Assembly (NCBI RefSeq): GCF_014649115.1
Contig: NZ_BMSK01000001.1
Location: 186,001-250,000, forward strand
Origin: Streptomyces eurythermus
Lineage (GTDB): Bacteria > Actinomycetota > Actinomycetes > Streptomycetales > Streptomycetaceae
Direction of reading: 5' to 3'
DNA length: 64,000 nt
How positions within the stretch are numbered: position 1 is the stretch's first letter; each line of letters opens with the position of its first letter. Below the pieces are notes generated by a model that saw only the letters and a list, made by a program, of their open reading frames with translations, did not search any database and had not been told where the DNA came from. Made by a program: the position numbers and the translations under genes. Below are positions 9,122 through 18,246 of this stretch, one piece after another.

Positions 9122-10642
9122 ATGGCGGACAGAACGGAACGACAGCCCCAGGCGACCATCCACGCGGACGGCGCGTGGCTGGCAGCGGTCTCCGGCGCGA
9201 CCCGGGAGATCCTCGACCCCGCGGACGCCCGGCCGTTCGCCGTGGTCGCCGAGGGGGACGAGAAGGACGCCGACCGCGCGGTGGCCGCCGCCCGGCAGGC
9301 CTTCGACCACGGCCCCTGGCCCGGCACCCCGGTCGCCGAACGCGCCGCGCTGCTGCGCCGCGTCGCCGCCCTCCTCGTGCGCGACCGCGAGGAACTCGGC
9401 CTGCTGGAGAGCCGGGACGCGGGCAAGACCGTCGAGGAGGGCCGTGTCGACATCGACTGTGTCGCCGACGCCTTCCGGTACTTCGCCGACCTGGTTGCCG
9501 CCGAGGCCCCCGGCCGGGTGGTCGACGCGGGCTCGCCCGACATCCACAGCGTGGTCGTCCACGAACCGGTCGGCGTCTGCGCGCTGATCACCCCCTGGAA
9601 CTACCCGCTCCTCCAGGCCAGTTGGAAGATCGCCCCGGCGCTCGCGGCCGGCAACACCTTCGTGATCAAGCCCAGCGAGATCACCCCGATGACCACCATC
9701 GCGCTGATCGAACTGCTCGCCGAGGCCGGCCTGCCCGCCGGAGTGGCCAACCTCGTCACCGGCCCCGGGCACACCGTCGGCGCCCGGCTCGCCGAGCACC
9801 CCGACGTCGACCTGGTCTCCTTCACCGGCGGCCTGGCCAGCGGCGTCAAGGTCGCCCAGGCCGCCGCCCCCACCGTCAAGAAGGTCGCCCTCGAACTCGG
9901 CGGCAAGAACCCCAACGTGGTCTTCGCCGACGCCTGCGCCACCGAGGAGGGCTTCGACACCGCCGTGGACCAGGCCCTCAACGCGGCCTTCATCCACAGC
10001 GGCCAGGTCTGCTCGGCCGGCGCCCGGCTCATCGTCGAGGAGTCCGTCCGCGAGCGCTTCGTCGCCGAACTCGCCCGCCGCGCCCAGAGGATCAGGCTCG
10101 GCCGGGGCACGGCGGACGGCGTCGAGTGCGGCCCGCTCGTCTCCGAGCAGCAGCGCGCCAAGGTCGAGGCGTACGTCGCCTCCGCCCTCGAAGAGGGTGC
10201 CGTCCTGCGCTGCGGCGGCAAGCGGCCCGAACCGTCACCCGAGCGGCCCGCGACCGGCTGGTTCTACGAGCCCACCGTCCTCGACGCCTGCCACCGCGAG
10301 ATGCGCGTCGTCCGCGAGGAGGTCTTCGGCCCGGTCCTCACCGTCGAGACCTTCCGCACCGAGGAGGAGGCCGTCCGCCTCGCCAACGACACCGAGTACG
10401 GCCTGGCCGGCGCGGTCTGGAGCGCGGACACCGCGAAGGCCCGCCGGGTGGCGTCCCGGCTGCGGCACGGCACCGTCTGGATCAACGACTTCCACCCCTA
10501 TCTGCCGCAGGCGGAGTGGGGCGGCTTCGGCAGGAGCGGCACCGGCCGCGAGCTGGGCCCCGCCGGGCTCGCCGAGTACCGCGAGACCAAGCACGTCTAC
10601 CAGAACCTCGCACCGAAGCCGGTGCGCTGGTTCACCGGCTGA
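9122..10642 (+). CDS. betB: Betaine-aldehyde dehydrogenase
   Basis: A 506-residue NAD(P)-dependent aldehyde dehydrogenase, predicted to oxidise betaine aldehyde to glycine betaine, the osmoprotectant. Conserved points: TPWNYP at 157-162, VIKPSE at about 181-186, catalytic Glu in LELGGKNP (E258) and catalytic Cys in SGQVCSAG (C297). The NAD-loop usually read FTGS is FTGG here (234-237). It is first in a five-gene run with a GMC choline oxidase-type gene and a betaine ABC importer, which is the main reason for choosing betaine aldehyde over other aldehydes. Confidence 0.88.
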   Translation: MADRTERQPQATIHADGAWLAAVSGATREILDPADARPFAVVAEGDEKDADRAVAAARQAFDHGPWPGTPVAERAALLRRVAALLVRDREELGLLESRDAGKTVEEGRVDIDCVADAFRYFADLVAAEAPGRVVDAGSPDIHSVVVHEPVGVCALITPWNYPLLQASWKIAPALAAGNTFVIKPSEITPMTTIALIELLAEAGLPAGVANLVTGPGHTVGARLAEHPDVDLVSFTGGLASGVKVAQAAAPTVKKVALELGGKNPNVVFADACATEEGFDTAVDQALNAAFIHSGQVCSAGARLIVEESVRERFVAELARRAQRIRLGRGTADGVECGPLVSEQQRAKVEAYVASALEEGAVLRCGGKRPEPSPERPATGWFYEPTVLDACHREMRVVREEVFGPVLTVETFRTEEEAVRLANDTEYGLAGAVWSADTAKARRVASRLRHGTVWINDFHPYLPQAEWGGFGRSGTGRELGPAGLAEYRETKHVYQNLAPKPVRWFTG

Positions 10643-10756
10643 CCCCCGCCCACCGGCCGACCCCCCCCTCCGCCCGCGGGCCGATCCCCTCGGCTCACCG
10701 GCCGGCCCTCCATCAGCTCCCCCGTACCGAGTACGAGTCCCTGGAGTAGTACCCCC

Positions 10757-12292
10757 ATGTCCGACAGCACCCCCCACGTCTACGACTACGTCGTCATCGG
10801 CGGCGGCACGGCCGGCTCCGTCATCGCCTCCCGCCTCACCGAGAACCCGGACGTCACCGTCGCCGTCATCGAGGGCGGCCCGAGCGACGTCGGCCGCGAC
10901 GACGTCCTCACCCTGCGCCGCTGGATGGGCCTGCTCGGCGGCGAACTCGACTACGACTACCCGACGGTGGAGCAGCCCCGCGGCAACTCCCACATCCGGC
11001 ACAGCCGCGCCCGCGTCCTCGGCGGCTGCTCCTCGCACAACACCCTCATCTCCTTCAAGCCCCTGCCCTCCGACTGGGACGAGTGGGAGGCCGCCGGCGC
11101 CAAGGGCTGGGGCGCCGTCCCCATGGAGGCGTACTTCGCCCGCCTGAAGAACAACATCGTCTCCGTCGACGAGAAGGACCGGAACGCCATCGCCCGCGAC
11201 TTCGTCGACGCCGCCCAGGCCGCGCTCGGGGTACCCCGCGTCGAGGGCTTCAACCGCGCGCCGTTCACCGAGGGCGTCGGCTTCTTCGACCTCGCCTACC
11301 ACCCGGAGGACAACAAGCGCTCCTCCGCCTCCGTCGCCTATCTCCACCCGGTGATGGACGAGCGGCCCAACCTGACGATCCTGCTGGAGACCTGGGCGTA
11401 CAAGCTCGAGCTGGACGGCACCCGCGCCGAGGGCGTGCACGTGCGCACCAAGGACGGTACGGAGCTGCTGATCCGGGCCCGCCAGGAAGTCGTGCTGTGC
11501 GCGGGCGCCGTCGACTCCCCGCGCCTGCTGCTCCACTCCGGCATCGGCCCCCGCGCCGACCTCGAGGCGCTCGGCATCCCCGTCGTGCACGACCTGCCGG
11601 GCGTCGGCGAGAACCTGCTCGACCACCCCGAGTCGGTCATCGTCTGGGAGACCCACGGCCCGATCCCGGAGAACTCGGCGATGGACTCCGACGCGGGCCT
11701 GTTCGTGCGCCGCGACCCGGAGCACGCCGGGCCGGACCTGATGTTCCACTTCTACCAGATCCCGTTCACCGACAACCCGGAGCGCCTCGGCTACGAGCGG
11801 CCGGAGTTCGGCGTCTCGATGACCCCCAACATCCCCAAGCCGAAGAGCCGCGGCCGGCTGTACCTGACCAGCGCGGACCCCGCCGTCAAGCCGGCCCTGG
11901 ACTTCCGCTACTTCACCGACGAGGACGACTACGACGCCCGGACCCTGGTCGACGGCATCCGCATCGCCCGCGAGATCGCCAGGACCGAGCCGCTGGCCGG
12001 CTGGCTCAAGCGCGAGGTGTGCCCCGGCCCGGAGATCACCGGCGACGCCGAGCTGAGCGAGTACGCCCGCAAGGCGGCCCACACCGTCTACCACCCGGCC
12101 GGCACCTGCAAGATGGGCGCCGCCGACGACGAACTCGCCGTCGTGGACCCCGAGTTGCGCATCCGAGGGCTCGACGGCATCCGCATCGCCGACGCGTCCG
12201 TCTTCCCGGCCATGCCCGCCGTCAACCCGATGATCGGGGTGCTCATGGTCGGGGAGAAGGCCGTCGACCTGATCGGAGGTGACCTGCGATGA
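10757..12292 (+). CDS. betA: GMC oxidoreductase, choline dehydrogenase/oxidase type
   Basis: A 511-residue FAD enzyme of the glucose-methanol-choline family, predicted to oxidise choline to betaine aldehyde. The FAD-binding [12 protein letters not shown] is at about 11-22, the GMC signatures [12 protein letters not shown] (about 81-92) and [15 protein letters not shown] follow, and the C-terminal active-site segment [10 protein letters not shown] contains the catalytic His. It is 114 bp downstream of betB, and the next ABC gene overlaps its stop codon by four bases. Alcohol oxidases of this family vary in substrate, so choline rests mainly on context. Confidence 0.87.
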   Translation: MSDSTPHVYDYVVIGGGTAGSVIASRLTENPDVTVAVIEGGPSDVGRDDVLTLRRWMGLLGGELDYDYPTVEQPRGNSHIRHSRARVLGGCSSHNTLISFKPLPSDWDEWEAAGAKGWGAVPMEAYFARLKNNIVSVDEKDRNAIARDFVDAAQAALGVPRVEGFNRAPFTEGVGFFDLAYHPEDNKRSSASVAYLHPVMDERPNLTILLETWAYKLELDGTRAEGVHVRTKDGTELLIRARQEVVLCAGAVDSPRLLLHSGIGPRADLEALGIPVVHDLPGVGENLLDHPESVIVWETHGPIPENSAMDSDAGLFVRRDPEHAGPDLMFHFYQIPFTDNPERLGYERPEFGVSMTPNIPKPKSRGRLYLTSADPAVKPALDFRYFTDEDDYDARTLVDGIRIAREIARTEPLAGWLKREVCPGPEITGDAELSEYARKAAHTVYHPAGTCKMGAADDELAVVDPELRIRGLDGIRIADASVFPAMPAVNPMIGVLMVGEKAVDLIGGDLR

Positions 12293-13626
12293 CCCTCACC
12301 GTCCCCACCCGCAAGCCGCCCACCACCGCCGAGCCCGTCTTCTCGGTGTCCGGCCTGTGGAAGGTCTTCGGACCGAAGCCCGAGCGCGTCCCCGCCGACC
12401 CCGAACTCAGCGCCCTGCCCGCGGGAGAACTCCGCTCCCGCACCGGCTGCACGGCCGCCGTCCGGGACGTCTCCTTCGACGTCCGCAAGGGCGAGGTCTT
12501 CGTCGTCATGGGCCTGTCCGGCTCCGGCAAGTCCACCCTGGTCCGCTGTCTGACCCGGCTGATCGAGCCGACGGCGGGCACCATCGCCATCGACGGCGAG
12601 GACGTCCGCGCGATGGACCGGGCCCGGCTGCGCGAACTGCGCCGGCACCGGGCCGCGATGGTCTTCCAGCACTTCGGGCTGCTCCCGCACCGCACGGTCC
12701 TCGACAACGTCGCCTACGGCCTGGAGATCCAGGGCGTCGGCCGCTCCGAACGCCGGGAGCGCGCCGCCGAGTTCGTCGCCAAGGTCGGCCTGGCCGGCAT
12801 GGAGAAGCGCCGCCCCGGCCAGCTGTCCGGCGGCCAGCGCCAGCGGGTGGGCCTGGCCCGGGCCCTGGCCGTGGACCCCGAGGTGCTGCTCTTCGACGAG
12901 CCGTTCAGCGCCCTGGACCCCCTGATCCGCCGGGACATGCAGGACGAGGTGACCCGGCTGCACCGGGAGGAGGGGCGCACGATGGTCTTCATCACCCACG
13001 ACCTGAGCGAGGCCCTGAAACTCGGCGACCGGATCGCCCTGATGCGCGACGGCCGCGTGGTGCAGCTAGGCACCCCCGAGGAGATCGTCGGCGCCCCGGC
13101 CGACGACTACGTCCGCGAGTTCGTCCGGGACGTCCCCCGCGAACAGGTGCTGACCTGCCGTACCGCCATGCGCCCGGCGTCCGCCGAGGACGCCGCGCAC
13201 GGCCCGGCCCTGCGCCCCGAGGCCACGGTCGCCGAGGCCATCGAGGCGGTGGCCCGGGCGGGCACCCCGGCCCGGGTGATGGACGAGGGCCGCTGCCTGG
13301 GCGTGATCGACCACGACCGGCTGCTGGGCGTGGTGGCGGGCGTCACCCCCGATACCCCGGCCGGAACCGCCACGGCCCCCGCCGCAGCGGTGGGCGACGC
13401 TCCCGCCCCCGCCGCGGGCACCCGTACCGCCGGGAACGCGCCCGCCCCGGCCGAGGACGCTCGAGCCGCTGAGACCGCTCCCGCCCCCGCCCCCGAATCC
13501 GCGCCCGCCCCGCGCGGAACCGCACCCGGCGAGCACCGGCCCGCACCCGGCGAGCGCCGGCAGGCGTTCGGCGAGCACCGGCCGGCGTCCGAGGCCCCGG
13601 CGAGCGGCACCCGGGAGGCCGTCTGA
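12289..13626 (+). CDS. Glycine betaine/choline ABC transporter ATPase
   Basis: A 445-residue ATPase of the ProV/OpuAA type. Walker [10 protein letters not shown] is at 75-83, the Q-loop in [26 protein letters not shown], signature LSGGQRQRV at about 179-187, and Walker B VLLFDEP at about 198. A partial CBS-like region (about 285-355) follows. The last roughly 80 residues are Ala/Pro-rich and end with repeated GE(H/R)RPA units not expected in this family. It overlaps betA (ATGA) and the permease gene (TGATG), indicating translational coupling. It energises uptake of betaine or choline across the cytoplasmic membrane. Confidence 0.92.
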   Translation: MTLTVPTRKPPTTAEPVFSVSGLWKVFGPKPERVPADPELSALPAGELRSRTGCTAAVRDVSFDVRKGEVFVVMGLSGSGKSTLVRCLTRLIEPTAGTIAIDGEDVRAMDRARLRELRRHRAAMVFQHFGLLPHRTVLDNVAYGLEIQGVGRSERRERAAEFVAKVGLAGMEKRRPGQLSGGQRQRVGLARALAVDPEVLLFDEPFSALDPLIRRDMQDEVTRLHREEGRTMVFITHDLSEALKLGDRIALMRDGRVVQLGTPEEIVGAPADDYVREFVRDVPREQVLTCRTAMRPASAEDAAHGPALRPEATVAEAIEAVARAGTPARVMDEGRCLGVIDHDRLLGVVAGVTPDTPAGTATAPAAAVGDAPAPAAGTRTAGNAPAPAEDARAAETAPAPAPESAPAPRGTAPGEHRPAPGERRQAFGEHRPASEAPASGTREAV

Positions 13627-15578
13627 TGGCAACGCTCAGTCTCCCGACCGCCCGGACCAAGGCCCCCCGCCTGCTCAGGAACCGGGCCGCCGCCAAACTC
13701 CTCCTCCTCGCCCTGCTCACCGCCGTCCTCCTGCCCGTGCTGAACCGCTGGGGCAACGGCACCTGGCCGCACTCCCTGACCGTCAGCGTGGACAAGCCCC
13801 TCGCCTCCGCCAGCGACTGGGTCATCGACAACCGGGACAGCCACCCCCTGTTCCTGTACTTCCTCGGCCACCTCAGCAACGCGGTCGTCATCGCCGTACG
13901 CGCCGTCTACCTCACCCTCCTCGCGGCGGGCTGGGCCGGCGTCACGGCCTTCGGCGCGCTGCTCGCCTGGCGCCTCGCCGGTCTCCGCCTGGCCGCCGGC
14001 ACGGCCCTCGCCTTCCTGGCCTGCGGAGCCCTCGGCATGTGGGTGCCGACCATGCAGACCCTCGCCCTGATGGTCGTGGCGGTCCTCGCCTCCGTCGTCG
14101 TCGGCGCGCTGCTCGGCCTCGCCGCCGGCCTCTCCGACCGGCTCGACCGCGCCCTGCGCCCGGTCCTGGACACCATGCAGGTGCTCCCGGCCTTCGCCTA
14201 CCTCCTCCCCGTCGTCCTGGTCTTCGGCATCGGCGTGCCCGCGGCCGTCCTCGCCACCGTCGTCTACGCCGCCCCGCCGATGGCCCGCCTCACCGCGCTC
14301 GGCCTGCGCGGAGCCGACCGCGAAGTCCTGGAGGCCGTGGAGTCGCTCGGCGCCACCCGCTGCCAGCGGCTGCTGACCGCCCGCCTCCCGCTGGCCCGCC
14401 AGGAGCTGCTGCTCGGCCTCAACCAGACGATCATGATGGCGCTGTCCATGGCCGTCATCGCCGCCGTCATCGGCGCCGGCGGCCTCGGCGACCGCGTCTA
14501 CCAGGCGCTCGCCTCGGTCGACGTCGGCGCGGCCCTCGCCGCCGGCATCCCCCTCGTACTGCTCGCGATCGTGCTGGACCGGCTCACCGGAGCGGCGGGC
14601 GACGGCACCGCCCACCCCGAGACCGGCGGCCGGCCGAGGCTGATCGCCTGGGCCCTCACCCTGGCCGGTACCGTCACCGCCGCCCTCGCCGCCCGGCTGC
14701 TCGGCGCGACCGACTGGCCCGCCGGCCGGACCCTGGACATGGCCGGACCGGTCAACCGGGCCGTCGACTGGATGACCGACCACCTCTACTCCGGCGTCCC
14801 CGTCGTCGGCGGCACCGCCGACTGGGCCGGGCACTTCACCACCTGGGTCCTGGACCCGGTCCGCGCCGGACTGCAAGGGATGCCCTGGTGGTCGGTGCTG
14901 CTCGTGGTCGCCGCCCTGGCCTGGCTGATCGGCACCTGGCGTACCGCGCTGACCGCCGTCCTCGCCATGGCCGCGATCGGTGTCCTCGGTGTGTGGGAGC
15001 CGTCGCTCGACACCCTCTCCCAGGTGCTGGCCGCCGTCGCCGTCACCCTCGTACTGGGCCTGGCCACCGGTATCGCTGCGGCCCGCAGCGCCCGCGTCGA
15101 CCGCGCCCTGCGTCCGGTCCTGGACGTCTTCCAGACCATGCCGCAGTTCGTGTACCTGATCCCGGTCGTCGCCCTGTTCGGCGTCGGCCGCGCCCCCGCC
15201 GTCGCCGCGGCCGTCGTCTACGCCCTCCCGGCCGTCGTCCGGATCACCGCGCAGGGCCTGCGCCAGGTCGACCAGGCCGCGCTGGAGTCGGCGCGCTCGC
15301 TCGGCGCGACCGGACGGCAGCAGCTGTGGCAGGTGCAGCTCCCGCTCGCCCGGCGCGCGCTGCTGCTCGCCGTCAACCAGGGCGTGGTCCTGGTCCTCGC
15401 CGTCGTGATCATCGGCGGCCTGGTCGGCGGCGGCGCCCTCGGCTACGACGTCGCCTTCGGCCTGGCCCAGGGCGACCTGGCCACCGGTCTGGTGGCGGGC
15501 GCCGCCATCGTCTGCCTGGGCCTGATGCTCGACCGGGTGACCCAGCCGGCCCGGCGCGGCGCGGGGAAGGGAGCCTGA
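13626..15578 (+). CDS. Betaine ABC transporter permease, duplicated domains
   Basis: A 650-residue permease, roughly twice the usual ProW size. It contains two BPD_transp_1 domains, each with its own EAA-type cytoplasmic loop (ESLGATRCQRL at about 240 and ARSLGATGRQQL at about 557), linked by extra hydrophobic segments around 330-450. One polypeptide therefore supplies both halves of the transmembrane channel. It is coupled to the ATPase gene by TGATG, and the binding-protein gene follows after one base. It imports glycine betaine or choline with the neighbouring gene products. Confidence 0.9.
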   Translation: MATLSLPTARTKAPRLLRNRAAAKLLLLALLTAVLLPVLNRWGNGTWPHSLTVSVDKPLASASDWVIDNRDSHPLFLYFLGHLSNAVVIAVRAVYLTLLAAGWAGVTAFGALLAWRLAGLRLAAGTALAFLACGALGMWVPTMQTLALMVVAVLASVVVGALLGLAAGLSDRLDRALRPVLDTMQVLPAFAYLLPVVLVFGIGVPAAVLATVVYAAPPMARLTALGLRGADREVLEAVESLGATRCQRLLTARLPLARQELLLGLNQTIMMALSMAVIAAVIGAGGLGDRVYQALASVDVGAALAAGIPLVLLAIVLDRLTGAAGDGTAHPETGGRPRLIAWALTLAGTVTAALAARLLGATDWPAGRTLDMAGPVNRAVDWMTDHLYSGVPVVGGTADWAGHFTTWVLDPVRAGLQGMPWWSVLLVVAALAWLIGTWRTALTAVLAMAAIGVLGVWEPSLDTLSQVLAAVAVTLVLGLATGIAAARSARVDRALRPVLDVFQTMPQFVYLIPVVALFGVGRAPAVAAAVVYALPAVVRITAQGLRQVDQAALESARSLGATGRQQLWQVQLPLARRALLLAVNQGVVLVLAVVIIGGLVGGGALGYDVAFGLAQGDLATGLVAGAAIVCLGLMLDRVTQPARRGAGKGA

Positions 15579-15579
15579 C

Positions 15580-16530
15580 ATGCGTCGTACCGCGATCACG
15601 GCCGCCGTGGCCGTCCTGGCCCTGACCACCGGCTGCGGCGCCGCCGACATGACCAAGCAGGCCAGCCCGTTCGCCAACGCCCGGGGCGCGAAGACGGTCA
15701 CCCTGTCCGTGCAGTCCTGGGTGGGCGCGCAGGCCGACGCGGCCGTCGCCCAGTACATCCTGGAGCACAAGCTCGGCTACCGCGTCGACACCGTCCAGGT
15801 CGACGAGGTGCCGGCCTGGGACGCGCTCAGCCAGGGCCGGGTCGACGCCCTGCTGGAGGACTGGGGCCACCCGGAGCAGGAGAAGCGCTACGTCCAGGAG
15901 AAGGGGACGGTCGCGCCCGGCGGCGGCCTCGGGGTGACCGGCCACATCGGCTGGTTCGTGCCGACGTACCTCGCCGAGCAGCACCCGGACATCACCGACT
16001 GGCGGAACCTGGACAAGTACGCCCACCTGTTCCGCACCGCGGAGAGCGGCGGCAAGGGACAGCTGATGGACGGCTCCCCGTCCTACGTCACCAACGACAA
16101 GGCCCTGGTGAAGAACCTGAAGCTGGACTACCAGGTCGTCTTCGCCGGCTCCGAGGCCGCCCAGATCACCCAGATCAAACGGTTCGCCAAGGAGAAGAAG
16201 CCCTTCCTGACGTACTGGTACGCACCCCAGTGGCTGTTCGAGAAGGTGCCGATGACGGAGGTGAGGCTGCCGCCGCACAAGGAGGGCTGCGACGCCGACC
16301 CGGACAAGGTCGCCTGCGGCTACCCGCACACCCCGCTGAAGAAGTACCTCAACGCGGGCTTCGCCAAGTCCGGCGGCGCGGCGGCGGCCTTCCTGAAGAA
16401 GTTCCGCTGGACCACCGAGGACCAGAACGAGGTGTCGCTGATGATCGCCGAGCAGAAGCTCTCCCCGGCCGAGGCGGCGAAGAAGTGGGTGGACAGCCAC
16501 CCGTCCGTGTGGAAGAAGTGGCTGTCCTGA
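15580..16530 (+). CDS. Betaine/choline-binding lipoprotein (OpuAC family)
   Basis: A 316-residue extracellular solute-binding lipoprotein. The signal peptide at 1-19 ends in lipobox LTTGC (Cys 19). The mature part has the OpuAC fold pattern, with conserved tryptophans (SWVGAQADA, EDWGHPEQ, GHIGWFVP, TYWYAPQWLF) that would form an aromatic cage for a quaternary ammonium group. It is the last gene of the betaine operon and starts one base after the permease stop. It is convergent with the PEP-mutase-like gene, with only 15 bp between stops and no clear terminator. Confidence 0.92.
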   Translation: MRRTAITAAVAVLALTTGCGAADMTKQASPFANARGAKTVTLSVQSWVGAQADAAVAQYILEHKLGYRVDTVQVDEVPAWDALSQGRVDALLEDWGHPEQEKRYVQEKGTVAPGGGLGVTGHIGWFVPTYLAEQHPDITDWRNLDKYAHLFRTAESGGKGQLMDGSPSYVTNDKALVKNLKLDYQVVFAGSEAAQITQIKRFAKEKKPFLTYWYAPQWLFEKVPMTEVRLPPHKEGCDADPDKVACGYPHTPLKKYLNAGFAKSGGAAAAFLKKFRWTTEDQNEVSLMIAEQKLSPAEAAKKWVDSHPSVWKKWLS

Positions 16531-16545
16531 CCGGACGCCCCCGGC

Positions 16546-17262
16546 CTACGGCAGCAGGCCCGCGGCGATCTCCCGCAGCGCGGCCGTCGCCCGCCGCTGG
16601 AGGCCCGGCCCGAACGTGACCCGGGTGGCCCCGAGTTCGCCGAGCGCGGCGGGCGAGGGGCCGTCCGGCCGGGCCAGCAGGTTCAGCGGGCCCTCGATCC
16701 CCGACCGCAGCAGCGGCACCAGCTCCACCGGGGCGAGGACCGGGTACACGCAGTCGGCGCCCGCCGCGCGGTACAGCGCGGCCCGCTCGATGGCCCGCTC
16801 CGGATCGCCGTCGCCGTGCACGAACACATCGACGCGGGCGTTGACGAACAGCCGGTCGGCGGCGGCCTGGCGCACCCCGGCGAGGAACTCGGCGTGCGCG
16901 TGCGGGTCCTTGAGGACACCCCCGTCCGAGTCCTCGAGGTTGCAGCCCACGACACCGGCCTCCAGCAGCCGTTCGACCAGCTCCTTCGGCGCGAGCCCGT
17001 AGCCGCCCTCCACGTCCGCCGAGACCGGCACGTCCACCGCCCGCGCGATCCGGGCGACGGCCGCGAACATCTCGTCGGCCGGCGTGGCCCCGTCCTCGTA
17101 CCCGAGGGAGGCGGCCACCCCGGCGCTCGGCGTGGCGAGCGCCGGGAACCCGGCCTCCGCGAAGACCCGCGCGGCGGCGGCGTCCCACGGCCCGGGCAGC
17201 ACCAGCGGGTCGCCCGGGGCGCGCCCCCGGTGCAGGGCACGGAACTCTTCCGCCTTGCTCAT
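16546..17262 (-). CDS. Isocitrate lyase/PEP mutase family protein
   Basis: A 238-residue (beta/alpha)8 enzyme of the isocitrate lyase/phosphoenolpyruvate mutase superfamily. Motifs are LPGPWDAAAARVFAEAGF (about 22-39), metal-binding region SADVEGGYG (about 81-89) and NLEDSDGG (about 107-114). Members cleave or rearrange C-C or C-P bonds of oxalate-like 2-oxo acids. The substrate of this short group, which lacks the KKCGH of true isocitrate lyase, is not established. It is the third gene of an operon: its ATG overlaps the stop of the upstream AhpD-like gene by four bases. Confidence 0.8.
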   Translation of the reverse strand: MSKAEEFRALHRGRAPGDPLVLPGPWDAAAARVFAEAGFPALATPSAGVAASLGYEDGATPADEMFAAVARIARAVDVPVSADVEGGYGLAPKELVERLLEAGVVGCNLEDSDGGVLKDPHAHAEFLAGVRQAAADRLFVNARVDVFVHGDGDPERAIERAALYRAAGADCVYPVLAPVELVPLLRSGIEGPLNLLARPDGPSPAALGELGATRVTFGPGLQRRATAALREIAAGLLP

Positions 17263-17702
17263 GGCTGCCGGCCTCCCGGGGGCACACGGCGGCTGACCAT
17301 CAGTCGGTTCCAGCCGTTGATGACGGTGATCAGGGCGATGAGGTGGGCGAGGCCCGCCTCGTCGAAGTGCTTGGCGGCGGCCTCGTACACCTCGTCGGGC
17401 ACGAAGCCCTCCGTGAGTACGGTGACCGCCTCGGTCAGCGCCAGCGCGGCCCGCTCCCGCTCGCTGTAGAGGTCCTCGGTCTCCTCCCAGGCGCTGAGGA
17501 AGTGGATGCGGTCCTCGGACTCCCCCTGCTCGCGGGCCAGGCCCAGGTGCATGTCGAGGCAGAACGCGCAGTGGTTGATCTGCGAGGCGCGGATCATCAC
17601 CAGTTCGGCCAGGCCCGGATCGCCGAGCCCCTTCTTGGCCGCCGCGCTGACCGCGGCCATCGCCCGGAAGACCTTCGGGTCCAGCAGCTGGGTGCGGTTC
17701 AC
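17259..17702 (-). CDS. AhpD-like carboxymuconolactone decarboxylase family protein
   Basis: A 147-residue all-helical protein with the AhpD core ASQINHCAFCLDMH, including a redox CxxC followed by H (C52, C55, H59 approximately). AhpD proteins act as thiol-disulfide partners for peroxide removal. Many small relatives are uncharacterised. It has four-base overlaps with both neighbours, so this is a tight three-gene operon. It is clearly paralogous to the gene immediately upstream (shared ...GFVPDEVYEAAAKHFDEA...), pointing to a tandem duplication and perhaps a hetero-oligomer. Confidence 0.85.
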   Translation of the reverse strand: MNRTQLLDPKVFRAMAAVSAAAKKGLGDPGLAELVMIRASQINHCAFCLDMHLGLAREQGESEDRIHFLSAWEETEDLYSERERAALALTEAVTVLTEGFVPDEVYEAAAKHFDEAGLAHLIALITVINGWNRLMVSRRVPPGGRQP

Positions 17703-18199
17703 TTGTGCTGCCCCGGGTGGTAGTGGCCCGCGGGCGTCCGGGTGGACACGCCGAACCGGTTCCAGGCGTTGATCACGGCGATGGCGGCGATCAGCCGGGA
17801 GAGCTCGGCCTCGTCGAAGTGCTTGGCGGCCCGCTCGTAGACCTCGTCCGGCACGAAGCCGTCCGTCAGGACGGTGATCGCGTCGGTCAACTCCAGCGCC
17901 GCCAGCTCCTTCTCGGTGTAGAAGTGCCGGGACTCCTGCCAGGCGCCGAGCTGGATGATCCGCTCCACGCTCTCGCCGGCCGCGAGGGCGTCCTTGGAGT
18001 GCATGTCGAGGCAGCGCGCGCAGTGGTTGACCTGGGAGGCGCGGATCTTGACCAGCTCGCGCAGCCGGGGGTCCAGGCCCTGGCCCGCGACGGCGTCCAG
18101 CTGGATCATCGCCTTGTAGACCTCGGGCGCGTGCTGGGCCCAGCGCAGCCGCGCCGGCTCCTCGGGGGCGTAGGGGACGGGTTCCTCGTGAGTGCTCAT
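17699..18199 (-). CDS. AhpD-like carboxymuconolactone decarboxylase family protein
   Basis: A 166-residue paralogue of the downstream gene, with the conserved core ASQVNHCARCLDMH (CxxC then H) and a slightly longer N-terminus. It is first in the operon AhpD-AhpD-PEP mutase-like. Its ATG lies 47 bp from the divergent MocR regulator, which is therefore the likely controller. A role in peroxide or alkylhydroperoxide defence is possible from the family, but no AhpC gene is present in the window. Confidence 0.85.
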   Translation of the reverse strand: MSTHEEPVPYAPEEPARLRWAQHAPEVYKAMIQLDAVAGQGLDPRLRELVKIRASQVNHCARCLDMHSKDALAAGESVERIIQLGAWQESRHFYTEKELAALELTDAITVLTDGFVPDEVYERAAKHFDEAELSRLIAAIAVINAWNRFGVSTRTPAGHYHPGQHK

Positions 18200-18233
18200 G
18201 TCTTCGACCCTAGAAGCGAGGCAGCCCAGGGGT

Positions 18234-18242
18234 ATGGTCCAT
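18234..18242. promoter_or_regulatory. Candidate MocR operator
   Basis: The 9-bp palindrome ATGGTCCAT ends four bases before the MocR start codon, in the short divergent region with the AhpD operon. TGGTCCA-type sequences are common in promoters controlled by MocR/PdxR-type regulators. The assignment is by position and family. Confidence 0.35.
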
Positions 18243-18246
18243 TCCC

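Noticed and set aside
5440..10749. A 1769-codon plus-strand open frame covering the tRNA, serine hydrolase, MFS and dehydrogenase region
   Set aside because: It crosses well-supported genes on both strands and a tRNA, and encodes low-complexity Arg/Pro/Gly sequence. Long stop-free shadows are common at this GC content.
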